From Mycolicibacterium grossiae (GTDB taxonomy: Bacteria > Actinomycetota > Actinomycetes > Mycobacteriales > Mycobacteriaceae): a DNA stretch of 64,000 bases. Below, piece after piece: positions 32,760 through 41,053 of the stretch (the stretch's first letter is position 1; every line of letters begins with the position of its first letter). The notes below the pieces were generated by a model. That model saw only the letters and a list, made by a program, of their open reading frames with translations. It was not told where the DNA came from and did no database searches. Made by a program: the position numbers and the translations under genes. The stretch covers positions 1,550,001 to 1,614,000 of the forward strand of contig NZ_CP043474.1 in assembly GCF_008329645.1 (NCBI RefSeq). Reading direction: 5' to 3'.

Positions 32760-33856
32760 GCGTGGTGGTGGGGGTCGGGGGCGGCGCTGGTGAGCGCGGC
32801 GCCGGCGGCGGACAGGATGCGCTGGCTGCGGGGAAAGTCCCGCAGCTGGTCGGACAGGAGGCCGAGGGCCGGAAGCAGCGAGGCGGCCGGGACACCGCGG
32901 GCTGTCAGGATGTCGGCGGTCCACGTGACGAAGGTCGTGAACAGCTCGTCGTCGTCGGTGTACAGCGCCACGGAGAGGAAGTCGACGATCTGGGCGATGT
33001 CCTCGACGGTGTGCTGCCGCTGCTGGGCGGTGTAGTCCCGCATCGCGGGGAAGCGGTCCTCGAGGTCGTCGACGGTGGCCTTCACCAGGCGGCCCGCGCT
33101 GCCGCTGACCATCGAGTACTCCTGGTCCGCGAGGTGCGGCAGGTCGTCGATCGGCTGATGGTTCGACGTGACGAGTGACCGGGAGAAACCCTGGCCGAGG
33201 CAACGCGCCGCGGTGCGGGCGTCGGCGGCCCACCCGTCGGCACCGAACAGCCGCGCGTACCGGCCGTCCGGCCCGAAGGCCGCGCCGCCGGCCAGGACCG
33301 ACACGCCCGCGGCCTGGCAGGCGGTGATGGCGGCGTGCGCGGTCGGCAGCCGAGTGGGGATCATGCACGACAGCGCGACGGCGTCGGGACCGAACTGGTG
33401 CAGGTGCGCGATGAGGTGCGGTGTCGGCACCTGAGCGCCCAGGAAGTCGACCTGCCAGCCGCGCAGGCGGAGGACCTCGGCGAGCAGCCGCGCCGGCAGG
33501 GCGTGCCACTCGCCGTCCACGCAGGCGACGGTGACGCGACCGGCGTCCCCGGTCGACCGGCAGGCCGGGTGGTGCGCGAGCGCGGCGATCACGCGGTCGT
33601 TGATGGCGGTGGCGGCGTGCTCCTGCGCGACGGTGAGCCGGTTGGCCGCCCACTCCATGCCGACCCGGTGCTGCACCGGGGCGATGACGTCGAGCAGCAC
33701 GTCCTCGGGGTGCACCCCGGCGTCCAGAGCGCCGAAGACGGTCGACGCGGCGGCGTACTCGTCGCGGTCGACGACGGCGCCCCAGAGCCGGTCGCGCAGC
33801 ACGGCGAGATCGACCGCCTCGGCGTACGTCTCCGCGTCGGTGTCCGGACGACTCAT
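32756..33856 (-). CDS. Cobalamin-binding sensor protein (CarH/LitR-like light- or B12-sensing module)
   Basis: A 366-residue soluble protein. Residues 15-95 are a B12-binding-associated four-helix bundle carrying W69-x9-E79-H80 (EWAANRLTVAQEHAAT), the W-x9-EH signature of AdoCbl photoreceptors. Residues 105-215 are a B12-binding Rossmann domain with a candidate lower-ligand His118 in GEWHALPARLL and a GG turn in SVLAGGAAFG. The usual ExHxxG Gly is Pro here. Residues 225-366 form an unrecognised helical domain. No DNA-binding domain is present, so the output is probably protein-protein. It overlaps the upstream PP2C gene (ATGA) and the downstream STAS gene (ATGA). Confidence 0.85.
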   Translation of the reverse strand: MSRPDTDAETYAEAVDLAVLRDRLWGAVVDRDEYAAASTVFGALDAGVHPEDVLLDVIAPVQHRVGMEWAANRLTVAQEHAATAINDRVIAALAHHPACRSTGDAGRVTVACVDGEWHALPARLLAEVLRLRGWQVDFLGAQVPTPHLIAHLHQFGPDAVALSCMIPTRLPTAHAAITACQAAGVSVLAGGAAFGPDGRYARLFGADGWAADARTAARCLGQGFSRSLVTSNHQPIDDLPHLADQEYSMVSGSAGRLVKATVDDLEDRFPAMRDYTAQQRQHTVEDIAQIVDFLSVALYTDDDELFTTFVTWTADILTARGVPAASLLPALGLLSDQLRDFPRSQRILSAAGAALTSAAPDPHHHA

Positions 33857-35439
33857 GCGGTGTACCGTCCGGCCGTGTGGCCGTCGACCGCGCTGAGGTG
33901 GGTGCGGCGCGGTGCCGTGATCGCCACGACGGCCATGTCGTCGTGGGGGCGCCGGCCCACCCAGTCGGTGCTGAGCATCATGACGCGCTCGACGATCGCC
34001 TCCGCGGGCATCCCGGCGCACTCCGCCAGCGCCGCCGCCAGGCGCGCTTCGCCGAACATCTCGTCGTCGAGCGGTCCGCCGCGGGCCTCGGTGACGCCGT
34101 CGGTGTACAGCAGGCACGTCTCGCCCGGCGCCAGTGACGTCTCGAAGGTGCGGGACTTCACCTGCGGCAGCGCTCCGACCAGAGTTCCGCGGGTGTCGGC
34201 CTCCTCGACGCGGCCGTCGTCGCGCACGATCAGCGGCGGCAGGTGCCCGGCGCTGGTGAGCCGCAGGTCGACCTGTCCGTCGCGCCGGATCACCGACGCG
34301 AGGACGAGCGTGGCGAAGCGGGTGTGATCGGCGGACAACAGGGCGCTGTTGAGCAGCTTGAGCACGCCCGCGTGGTCCTTGGCCAGCGGCGACAGCGCCT
34401 GCAGCGTGTTGCGGATCTTGCCGGTGAGCACGGCCGCTTCGAGGCCCTTGTCGCAGACGTCGCCGAGCACGATGAGCGTCTCGCCGTCGGCGTTCTCGGC
34501 GGGGTGCACGTCGTAGAAGTCGCCACCGATCAGCTGGTGATCCTCCGACGCGCGATACCCGCCGGCCAGTTCGAAGCCGTGCAGCCGGTGCAGGCGCGGC
34601 GGCAGCAGTCCCCGCATGAGCGTGCGGGTGATGTCGCCCTGTTCGGCGTAGAGCCGTGCCGCGGACAGCGCCGCGCCGGCGCGGGCGGCGAAGAGTCGGG
34701 CGAACAGTTCCTCGCCCTCGCTGAACGCCATCTCGGCGTTCTGCCGCAGCAGCACCAGCGCGCCGGCGGGAACGCCGTGGCCGGGCAGCGGGGTGATGAC
34801 CACCGAGCCGACCGAGCTGACGAAGTCCTCGGGGATGAGCCACTCGGGCAGCGTCGCGGGGTCGATCCAGCGCGACGGCACGGGCGGGAAGCCGCGCAGC
34901 GCCTCGCTGAGGCCCGCGACGAGACCGGGATCGGCGTCGACGCGTTCCTGCTGCACGGAGCCGTCGGCGGCGCAGCGCAGTACCACGGGGATGCGTCCGC
35001 CGGTCACCGGGGCGACCACCACGGCGGCGTCGGCGAGGTGCCGGGCCGCCATGCGGACGGTGGCCTCCATGCACCGCTCCACGTTGAGCGAGGCCATGAG
35101 CACCGCGGACGCCTCGTCGAGGAACGTGGCGCGGTCCCGCTCCTTGGCCAGCGCCTGCTGCGCGTCGCGCAGGGCGTGGTCGGCCTCGTCGAGCAGCCAC
35201 CACGCGACGTCACCGCCGGGCAGCACGGTCGAGTGAGCGGAGCGGGCCTCCGACGACGCCACCCACAGCGGCACGGCGTCGTTCTGCGGGCTGCCGGCAA
35301 CGACGCCGGGCAGCATGGTCTTGGCCGAGTCGCTCACCGCCTGCACCACGTCGTCGTGGTCGACGACAACCACGGGGTGCGGGACGGCGGCCCACGACGC
35401 GTCGGGGGTCAACCCGACGACGGGAGCCTCCTCACGCAT
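33853..35439 (-). CDS. PP2C-type (SpoIIE/RsbU) serine phosphatase with PAS-GAF sensor
   Basis: A 528-residue phosphatase. A short PAS-like start (HPVVVVDHDDVVQAVSDSAKTMLPG) and a coiled helix (DEADHALRDAQQALAKERD) precede a GAF domain (about 110-270). The catalytic SpoIIE domain occupies about 300-515, with metal-binding GGDFYDV, LGDVCDKGLEAA, YTDGVTEARG and DDMAVVAI motifs. It should dephosphorylate the STAS protein encoded at the end of the same operon. Start ATG 35439 is preceded by GAGGAGG at ideal spacing; a GTG ten codons upstream is less likely. It overlaps the cobalamin-sensor gene by four bases. Confidence 0.92.
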   Translation of the reverse strand: MREEAPVVGLTPDASWAAVPHPVVVVDHDDVVQAVSDSAKTMLPGVVAGSPQNDAVPLWVASSEARSAHSTVLPGGDVAWWLLDEADHALRDAQQALAKERDRATFLDEASAVLMASLNVERCMEATVRMAARHLADAAVVVAPVTGGRIPVVLRCAADGSVQQERVDADPGLVAGLSEALRGFPPVPSRWIDPATLPEWLIPEDFVSSVGSVVITPLPGHGVPAGALVLLRQNAEMAFSEGEELFARLFAARAGAALSAARLYAEQGDITRTLMRGLLPPRLHRLHGFELAGGYRASEDHQLIGGDFYDVHPAENADGETLIVLGDVCDKGLEAAVLTGKIRNTLQALSPLAKDHAGVLKLLNSALLSADHTRFATLVLASVIRRDGQVDLRLTSAGHLPPLIVRDDGRVEEADTRGTLVGALPQVKSRTFETSLAPGETCLLYTDGVTEARGGPLDDEMFGEARLAAALAECAGMPAEAIVERVMMLSTDWVGRRPHDDMAVVAITAPRRTHLSAVDGHTAGRYTA

Positions 35440-35882
35440 CGCATCCTCCTCGGTCGATTCGGGGTGCACACCGTTCGGTTGGACGGCGCTATCCCGAGAG
35501 TGCTTGACTCGTCACCTAGAAGCGCCCGCCGTGATCTCGACGTGGCGCGGCGCGAGGCCATCCTTCACTGTATGTCCTTCAGGTCTCGAAAGACACCCGC
35601 CGATCAGCAAAAACGGGTCCCGTCGCACGTGAGAGGGCAAAACGCGGGGTTTCGTTTTCCGGACACGCGGGGCCGACACGCCGGGTGGAGGTCAATCCGC
35701 TACGGGCACGTGCCGCCGGAGGAAGTCGACGTAGTCGGCAACGGCCACCTCGAAGGCGTCGCCGAGGTACACGTCGTAGCGATCCACGGGTGCACTCAAT
35801 CACACGGGGATGTTCGCCGAGGCGCACGAGTGGTTAGATCATCTCAGCACCATCGGGCACGCGACGGTTTGGAGTACGCACC
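35440..35882. other. Intergenic region with gene remnant-like frame
   Basis: A region of 443 bases between the divergent PP2C operon and a small secreted protein. It is A+T-richer than its surroundings near 35570-35660. It holds a 31-codon minus-strand frame (see 35692-35787) and, near the right end, the presumptive promoter of the small secreted protein. No other gene is supported. Confidence 0.5.
35692..35787 (-). pseudogene. Short frame, possible gene remnant
   Basis: A GTG-started frame of 31 codons, VDRYDVYLGDAFEVAVADY onward, ending HVPVAD. It has protein-like composition (acidic, aromatic, periodic hydrophobics) rather than random Arg/Ala/Pro. It could be a decayed enzyme's C-terminus or a very short protein. 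No match can be claimed. Confidence 0.25.
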
Positions 35883-36134
35883 ATGAGGTTGATCAAGACG
35901 GCTGTCGCCGCGGGACTCGTGACGGGTGCACTCGCCGCAGGCGTTCTCGGAGCCGGGGTGGCCGCCGCCGAGCCGGTGCCGCCGCCCGGCTACCCCGCCG
36001 GTGACCCGCCGCCGCCCAACGCGCCCGCCAAGCCGCCGCAGCCACGCTGGTCGCCGAACACCCCCGTGGTGTGGGAACAGCTGGGCTACCGCTGGGGCGT
36101 GTGGATCAACGGGTCGTTCCTGCCGCTGTACTGA
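35883..36134 (+). CDS. Small secreted proline-rich protein
   Basis: An 83-residue exported protein. Residues 1-29 form a Sec signal peptide (MRLIKTAVAAGLVTGALAAG, cleavage after AAAEP region). The mature part is Pro-rich (PPPGYPAGDPPPPNAPAKPP), then ends in a compact aromatic motif VVWEQLGYRWGVWINGSFLPLY. Proteins of this layout are common in mycobacterial envelopes, without known function. Start ATG is clear. Confidence 0.75.
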   Translation: MRLIKTAVAAGLVTGALAAGVLGAGVAAAEPVPPPGYPAGDPPPPNAPAKPPQPRWSPNTPVVWEQLGYRWGVWINGSFLPLY

Positions 36135-36495
36135 GCCACGGCGCGATGATGCCGCCCGGTGCGGCGTTTCGTGGCGCTCGTCACAGCGGGGCGGTTCGCG
36201 CAGCTAGGCCGTACCGCCATGCGTCCGATGCCCCGGCCGCCGGGTCGCGAGGGCCGGACGACGGTCGCCGGAGCGGGTGCGGGCCGATACACTCGGCTGC
36301 GCCGTCGGGGTCGGTGCGTCGCGCGATGTCTTAGCTCAAAGCAGTTGTGGCACAAGGTCATTGCGACGCATCGCAGTAGGTGCCGCGCGCCCAGTGTGCG
36401 CGTGAGCGGTACGTCCGACGTGCGTCCGTTCCCAGGGCACCGCCTGCGGCGGCGAGTGGACCAGACCATGGACCCGACCGCGAAGGAACCAGCAC
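36135..36495. other. Intergenic region, nothing convincing
   Basis: A region of 361 bases between the small secreted protein and the GH5-like gene. An A+T-richer patch at about 36330-36370 probably contains the promoter of the downstream gene. No hairpin or frame with protein-like composition was found. Confidence 0.4.
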
Positions 36496-37677
36496 GTGCC
36501 CCGTCCCGATGCGACGGGCGGCGAGGGCCGCCTGCTGCGCCGACGCACCGCCCTGCAACTGCCGGTGGCGCTGACCGCGGCCACGGCGCTGACCCGCGCG
36601 CCGCGCGCGGCCGCAGCGCCGCCGCCCGGGCGGTGGTCGGCCGACCGGGCGAAGCGCTGGTACCAGGCGCAGGGCTGGCTCGTCGGCGTCAACTACATCC
36701 CCGCGTACGCGGTCAACCAGCTCGAGATGTTCCAGGCCGACACCTGGGACCCGCACCGGATCGACGTCGAGCTGCGCATGGCGCGCACCATGGGCGTCAA
36801 CGCCGTGCGGGTGTTCCTGCACGACCAGCTGTGGGTGCAGGACCGCGTTGGCTTCAGCCGGCGATTGGCGCAGTTCGTCGGCATCGCGGCGCGCCACGGC
36901 ATCAAGCCGTTGCTCGTCTTCTTCGACTCGTGCTGGAACCCGCATCCCAAGCTCGGCCGTCAGCCCGCGCCGCGCCGCGGCATCCACAACTCGGGCTGGG
37001 TGCAGAGCCCGGGCGCCGACCGTCTCGACGACCGGTACTACCGCCGCGTGCTGCACGACTACGTCGTCGGCGTCATGCGGCAGTTCCGCGACGACGACCG
37101 CATCCTGGGCTGGGACCTGTGGAACGAGCCGGACAACCCGGCTGCCCAGTACCGCGGGGTCGAGCGCACCGACAAGGTGGACCTGGTGGCCGACCTGCTG
37201 CCGCAGGTCTTTGGGTGGGCACGGTCGGTCAACGCCGTCCAGCCGCTGACCAGTGCGGTGTGGGACGGCTACTGGGGCGACCCGGGGCGGCGCAGCGCGA
37301 TGGCCGGACTGCAGCTGGAGAATTCCGACGTGGTGACCTTCCACAGCTACGCCAAGCCATCGGAGTTCGAGGGGCGCATCGACGAACTCGGCCCATTCGG
37401 CCGGCCCGTGCTGTGCACCGAGTACCTGGCGCGGACGCTGGAGAGCACCGTGGAGGGGATCCTGCCGATCGCCAAGCGCCGCAACGTCGGCGGGTTCACC
37501 TGGGGACTCGTGGCCGGCAAGACGCAGACCTACCTGCCGTGGGACTCCTGGGAGCGGCCCTATCTCGAGCCGCCACGGGAGTGGTTCCACGACCTGCTGC
37601 ACGCGGACGGCACGCCCTACCGCGACGGCGAGAAGCAGACCTTCCGCGCCCTGACGGGTCCGCCGCACCCCAAGTGA
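36496..37677 (+). CDS. Exported glycoside hydrolase, GH5/cellulase-like
   Basis: A 393-residue TIM-barrel hydrolase. The N-terminus has a twin-arginine-like RRRTALQLPVALTAATAL signal, suggesting Tat export. Barrel strands are recognisable: GVNYIPAY, RTMGVNAVRVFLHDQLW, IKPLLVFFDSCWNPH and ILGWDLWNEPDNPAAQ, with the general acid/base Glu in WNEP. The nucleophile is probably Glu in RPVLCTEYLAR, and WGLVAGKTQTYLPWDSW closes the barrel. Relatives are annotated as 1,4-beta-xylanase or cellulase, but the mycobacterial substrate is unknown. The GTG start follows GAAGGAACC. Confidence 0.88.
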   Translation: MPRPDATGGEGRLLRRRTALQLPVALTAATALTRAPRAAAAPPPGRWSADRAKRWYQAQGWLVGVNYIPAYAVNQLEMFQADTWDPHRIDVELRMARTMGVNAVRVFLHDQLWVQDRVGFSRRLAQFVGIAARHGIKPLLVFFDSCWNPHPKLGRQPAPRRGIHNSGWVQSPGADRLDDRYYRRVLHDYVVGVMRQFRDDDRILGWDLWNEPDNPAAQYRGVERTDKVDLVADLLPQVFGWARSVNAVQPLTSAVWDGYWGDPGRRSAMAGLQLENSDVVTFHSYAKPSEFEGRIDELGPFGRPVLCTEYLARTLESTVEGILPIAKRRNVGGFTWGLVAGKTQTYLPWDSWERPYLEPPREWFHDLLHADGTPYRDGEKQTFRALTGPPHPK

Positions 37678-37681
37678 CGGT

Positions 37682-38365
37682 TCAGCGCGGCGGGTCGGAG
37701 AGGTGCGCGCGCACCGTGCGCGTGAGGTCGTCGCCCAGCACCTCGGGGTAGCCGGCGAACAGCCCGTCGAGCGCGGCCTTCGCGACCACCGCGGGATCGG
37801 TCTTCTGCTCGGCGGGGATGTAGCTCACCATGTCGGTGTCCATGTAGCCCACGTGCAGGGCGGTGACGGTGATGCCCTTCGGGGCGAGTTCGGTCCGCAC
37901 CGCGTCGGTGAGCGCCCACGCGGCGGCCTTGGCGGACGCGTAGGCGCCGCTGGTCGGCGGATGCGCCCAGGACAGCACGGACAGCACGTTGAGGATCGCG
38001 CCGCCACCGTTGCGTTCGATGATTGGCGCGAAGGCGCGGACCATCCGAAGGGTGCCGAAGTAGTGCGTCTCCATCTCCAGGCGGATGTCGTCGAGCGGGC
38101 CGTCGAGCAGACCCGCCCGGGTGGAGACACCGGCGTTGTTCACCAGCACCGTCACGTCCCCGGCGGTCTCGGCCGCACGGCGGACGGATTCCGGATCGGT
38201 GATGTCGAGCTGGATCGGGATGACGCCGGGAACATCGATGGTCTCGGGGCGCCGGGCGGCGGCGTAGACCGTCGCGCCGCGGGCGACGAGGTCCTCGGCG
38301 AAGCGGCGGCCCAGGCCGCGGTTGGCGCCGGTGACGAGTGCGGTGACCTGCTGTGGATCGTTCAC
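37682..38365 (-). CDS. Short-chain dehydrogenase/reductase
   Basis: A 227-residue classical SDR with GTG start and an AGGAGG ribosome-binding site 9 bases upstream. The cofactor loop is ALVTGANRGLGRRFAEDL, then LDITD, VNNAG and the catalytic YASAK (about residue 146) with Ser in NVLSVLSWAHPP. It is of the small carbonyl/ketoacyl-reductase type. Convergent with the GH5-like gene (4 bases between stops). Confidence 0.9.
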   Translation of the reverse strand: MNDPQQVTALVTGANRGLGRRFAEDLVARGATVYAAARRPETIDVPGVIPIQLDITDPESVRRAAETAGDVTVLVNNAGVSTRAGLLDGPLDDIRLEMETHYFGTLRMVRAFAPIIERNGGGAILNVLSVLSWAHPPTSGAYASAKAAAWALTDAVRTELAPKGITVTALHVGYMDTDMVSYIPAEQKTDPAVVAKAALDGLFAGYPEVLGDDLTRTVRAHLSDPPR

Positions 38366-38467
38366 GAGGGTGACCTCCTGCCGTGGTGCTGCCGGGTTGG
38401 CATGGAGGAGAACGCCGGCGCGGGCGCCGCGCGTCCCGAACCGGGCGAGGATGGCGGTTAGCAGGAA

Positions 38468-38908
38468 TCAGGTGAGGGCGATGACGGCCCGTGCGCCGAG
38501 CGGTGCGGCCAGCGGAAGCGTCACGGTGGCGGGTACGGCGATCATCGCGCACGCCCGTCCCGCAGCGCTCGGGTTGGTGCCCGACGTCAGCTTGACGGCG
38601 ACGACGTCGGCGGTCTCCTGGACCTCGCCGTGCACGCCGTAGCAGTCGGGTAGCCCGCTGGTGAAGTGCACCGTGACGGCGTCCGGCCGCGGCGCGCGGC
38701 TCCACGACGAAACCGACTGCGGGTGCGGATTCAGCACGGCCGGATCGTCGACGAACACCGTCGCGCCGTCCTGGTTGGGCGCCTCGGCCAGCACCGTGAC
38801 CGTGGGCGCGGCCGGCTCGGCCGTTGCCGATGGGGCCAGGCCGTTGGCCGTCGCCGACGCGAGGGCCAGTGCCGCGACCGCGGTCACTGCGACACCATGG
38901 CTGCGCAT
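38468..38908 (-). CDS. Secreted hypothetical protein
   Basis: A 146-residue exported protein with a signal peptide (AVTAVAALALASATANG, cleavage near ATAEPA). The mature part is beta-rich: TVTVLAEAPNQDGATVFVDDP, SSWSRAPRPDAVTVHFTSGLPDCYGVH and ADVVAVKLTSGTNP. Two cysteines (DCYG and RACAM) probably form a disulfide. This layout recurs in mycobacterial genomes; no function is known. Same strand as the SDR and as the cutinase upstream. Confidence 0.7.
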   Translation of the reverse strand: MRSHGVAVTAVAALALASATANGLAPSATAEPAAPTVTVLAEAPNQDGATVFVDDPAVLNPHPQSVSSWSRAPRPDAVTVHFTSGLPDCYGVHGEVQETADVVAVKLTSGTNPSAAGRACAMIAVPATVTLPLAAPLGARAVIALT

Positions 38909-38941
38909 GGCCTCACGGTAACCGCGGCGCGGCCGCTGCGA

Positions 38942-39694
38942 CTAGCCCGCGGGGACCGGCTCGGGTGCCGGCTCGGGTGCGGGTGCGGGCGGGCGGAGGG
39001 AGCCGCCCTTGGGGAGTTTGCCCACCACGAAGTCGGCCGCCTGGTCGGTTCGGCCCTGAGCGACGTAGGCGCCGTGCAGGCCCCGGTCACCGCCGCCTTC
39101 GGTCGAACACACCGGATCGCCGTCGATGCACTGCTCGGTGGTCTTCGACGCGTACCGCGGGCCCACGGTGATCGGCGGCGCGTCCCGGTAGATGATCTGC
39201 AGGAAGCCGGCGGACGGCTTGCCGAACAGGGCCACGGCGGCGACGTGGTCGGCCACGTCGGCCGGCATCGGGCCGGTCAGCCCGGGCGGCAGCACGTAGC
39301 CCTCGGGCACCTCGTCGGCGGTGATGTAGGCGGCCACCGCCGCGCCCTGGGAGTAACCGCCGAGCACGATCTTGGTCTTCGGGCACTGCGCCGCGATGTC
39401 GCGGACCTTGTTGCTGGCATCGATGACGCCGTCCGCCGCCGTCGCGAAGTCGAGCGATGCCGGGTAATTGACCGCGTACACGTCGATCGACTTCTGCGGC
39501 GCCCGGGCACGCAGCGCGTCGACGAAGCCCTGACCGGTGGCCCCGACGCCCGGCGGCTCGAACGTGCCGCGGGCGAACACCACCTCCACGTCCGGACAGG
39601 GCTCGGCGTACGCGGGCGCTGCCACCGCGACGGCGCCTCCCATCGCCAGGACCACCGGGGCGGCGGCCGATAGCCACCGTCCGATTCTCTTCAT
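38942..39694 (-). CDS. Secreted cutinase-like serine esterase (Culp family)
   Basis: A 250-residue exported esterase, close in layout to the one at 27898-28635. The signal peptide ends near APAYAEPCPD. The mature core has DVEVVFARGTFEPPGVGATGQGF, the nucleophile GGYSQGAAV and the C-terminal cysteine/acid/His region CIDGDPVCSTEGGGDRGLHGAY. A Pro/Glu-rich tail (PAPAPEPAPEPVPAG) ends the protein and may span the mycomembrane or peptidoglycan. Start at MKRIGRWLS because it opens a standard signal peptide. Confidence 0.92.
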   Translation of the reverse strand: MKRIGRWLSAAAPVVLAMGGAVAVAAPAYAEPCPDVEVVFARGTFEPPGVGATGQGFVDALRARAPQKSIDVYAVNYPASLDFATAADGVIDASNKVRDIAAQCPKTKIVLGGYSQGAAVAAYITADEVPEGYVLPPGLTGPMPADVADHVAAVALFGKPSAGFLQIIYRDAPPITVGPRYASKTTEQCIDGDPVCSTEGGGDRGLHGAYVAQGRTDQAADFVVGKLPKGGSLRPPAPAPEPAPEPVPAG

Positions 39695-39902
39695 TCGACC
39701 GCCTCGATTCTCATTACTCACCGACGGCCTGGCGCACCATTGCTTCCCCGACGGACGGCGTGCATCTACCCAGCAAGATCAAATACGAAACACAGCTAAC
39801 CAACAGCTTCGTCCGCTGCGGACCGCGGCGCAACCGGCCACGCCGCACTGTCGGCGGCGTCACGTCCGGCCGTCACCACGGCGCAGCGCACTCTGGTGTC
39901 AA

Positions 39903-39940
39903 GTGCTGCGGACGCGCGGGCATTCCCGTCCGTTAGGCAC
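39903..39940 (+). promoter_or_regulatory. Leader hairpin upstream of the MTHFR-like gene
   Basis: GTGC (39903) and CGGACG (39909-39914) pair with CGTCCG (39927-39932) and GCAC (39937-39940), giving a two-segment hairpin 30 bases before the GTG start. It may be an attenuator or simply a stable leader. No known riboswitch consensus was recognised. Confidence 0.3.
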
Positions 39941-39970
39941 TCGTGCGGACGCCGGCCGGCAGGAGGGAGC

Positions 39971-41053
39971 GTGTTCCGGCGAGGATCGGGTACACGCCCG
40001 GTCGTGCCGAACGCGGGGGAGACGATCGCCGAGCCGTCGTGCCCCAAGCGGATGGACTTCGGGCCGTGCGGCGGGGTGCGGCCGGACGGGCAGTGCGAGA
40101 TGCGGCCCGGTCCGTGCGCCTTCCATGACGTCGTGGCGTGGACGGGACCGCCTGCCACCCCTCGCGAGACGGTGGCGCCGCTGGTCCTCACCGACTTCAG
40201 TTGCGCGCCCTTCGATCGGCGCGACGTCGCAGCGACGGCCGCCGTCCTCGGTACGTCCTGCGACGCGGTGCTCGTCGGTGAGCACCAGAACAAGCCGGAC
40301 TTCCCGCCCACGCTGATGGGAGCGCTGCTGCTCGACGCCGGCGTTCGCCCGTTCATCACGCTGTCCTGCCGGGACCGCAACCGGGTGGTGCTCGAGCAGG
40401 AATTGCGCGGTCTGGGCAGCATCGGCGTCGACACGGTCTTCTGCGTGACCGGGGACGGCCGTGGCTATGACGTCCGTCCGGACGTGACGCAGACCTTCGA
40501 CCTGGACGGTCCGCGGCTGGTGGCGCTCGCGGCGTCACTCGGCGTGACCGCCGCGGTGCCCGAGACGCCGACCGCGCCGCCCGTCGCTGCGCGGCCGCTG
40601 CGGTTGGTGGAGAAGCAGCGTGCCGGCGCCAGCCTGGCGGTGCTGAACCACGTGCCGTACCCCGAGACCATCGCGGCATTCATGGCGACCGCGCGCGCGG
40701 CCGGCTTGTCGATCCCGGTGGTGGCCGCGGTCGCGGTCTACACCGACGACGTCTCGGCGGCGGTGCTGCAGGGTCTGCCCGGGTTGGAACTCGATCAGGA
40801 CGTCCTGCGCCAGGTGCTCGGCGCCGCCGACCCGGTCGCGGCGGGCATCGACGCCGCGGTCGCCGAGGCGCGTGCGCTGCTGGCGATCGACGGGGTGGTC
40901 GGCGTGAACGTCTCCGGGCTCGCCTCGGCGGCCGGTCCGCGGGTGGGCGCTGAGATCAAGGCCACCGTGGGTCACCGCGTCCGGCAGGAGGCGCAACAGC
41001 GCAGCGTCCGGCAGGAGGCGCAGCAGCGCAGCGTTCGGAGGGAGGCCCGGTGA
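39971..41053 (+). CDS. Methylenetetrahydrofolate reductase-like protein with N-terminal Cys-rich MTHFR_C-type motif
   Basis: A 360-residue protein. Residues 20-52 contain CPKRMDFGPCGG and QCEMRPGPCAFHD, a four-cysteine cluster (Cys24, 33, 42, 49) of the MTHFR_C (PF12225) kind. The rest resembles the MTHFR TIM barrel (VLTDFSCAPFDRRDVAATAAVLGTSCDAVLVGEHQ, FITLSCRDRNRVVLEQELRGLGSIGVDTVFCVTGDGR, SIPVVAAVAVY). Its role may be one-carbon/folate metabolism with an unconventional reductant. The GTG at 39971 follows a strong AGGAGGGAGC. The C-terminus carries a 9-residue tandem repeat, and the stop overlaps the next gene's start. Confidence 0.8.
   Translation: MFRRGSGTRPVVPNAGETIAEPSCPKRMDFGPCGGVRPDGQCEMRPGPCAFHDVVAWTGPPATPRETVAPLVLTDFSCAPFDRRDVAATAAVLGTSCDAVLVGEHQNKPDFPPTLMGALLLDAGVRPFITLSCRDRNRVVLEQELRGLGSIGVDTVFCVTGDGRGYDVRPDVTQTFDLDGPRLVALAASLGVTAAVPETPTAPPVAARPLRLVEKQRAGASLAVLNHVPYPETIAAFMATARAAGLSIPVVAAVAVYTDDVSAAVLQGLPGLELDQDVLRQVLGAADPVAAGIDAAVAEARALLAIDGVVGVNVSGLASAAGPRVGAEIKATVGHRVRQEAQQRSVRQEAQQRSVRREAR
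40977..41030. repeat. 27-bp in-frame tandem repeat at a gene 3' end
   Basis: Two 27-base units (40977-41003, 41004-41030), differing at one base, with a third partial copy running toward the stop. They encode (R/S)VRQEAQQR twice, then SVRREAR. The period is a multiple of three, so the frame of the MTHFR-like protein is kept. Confidence 0.85.
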
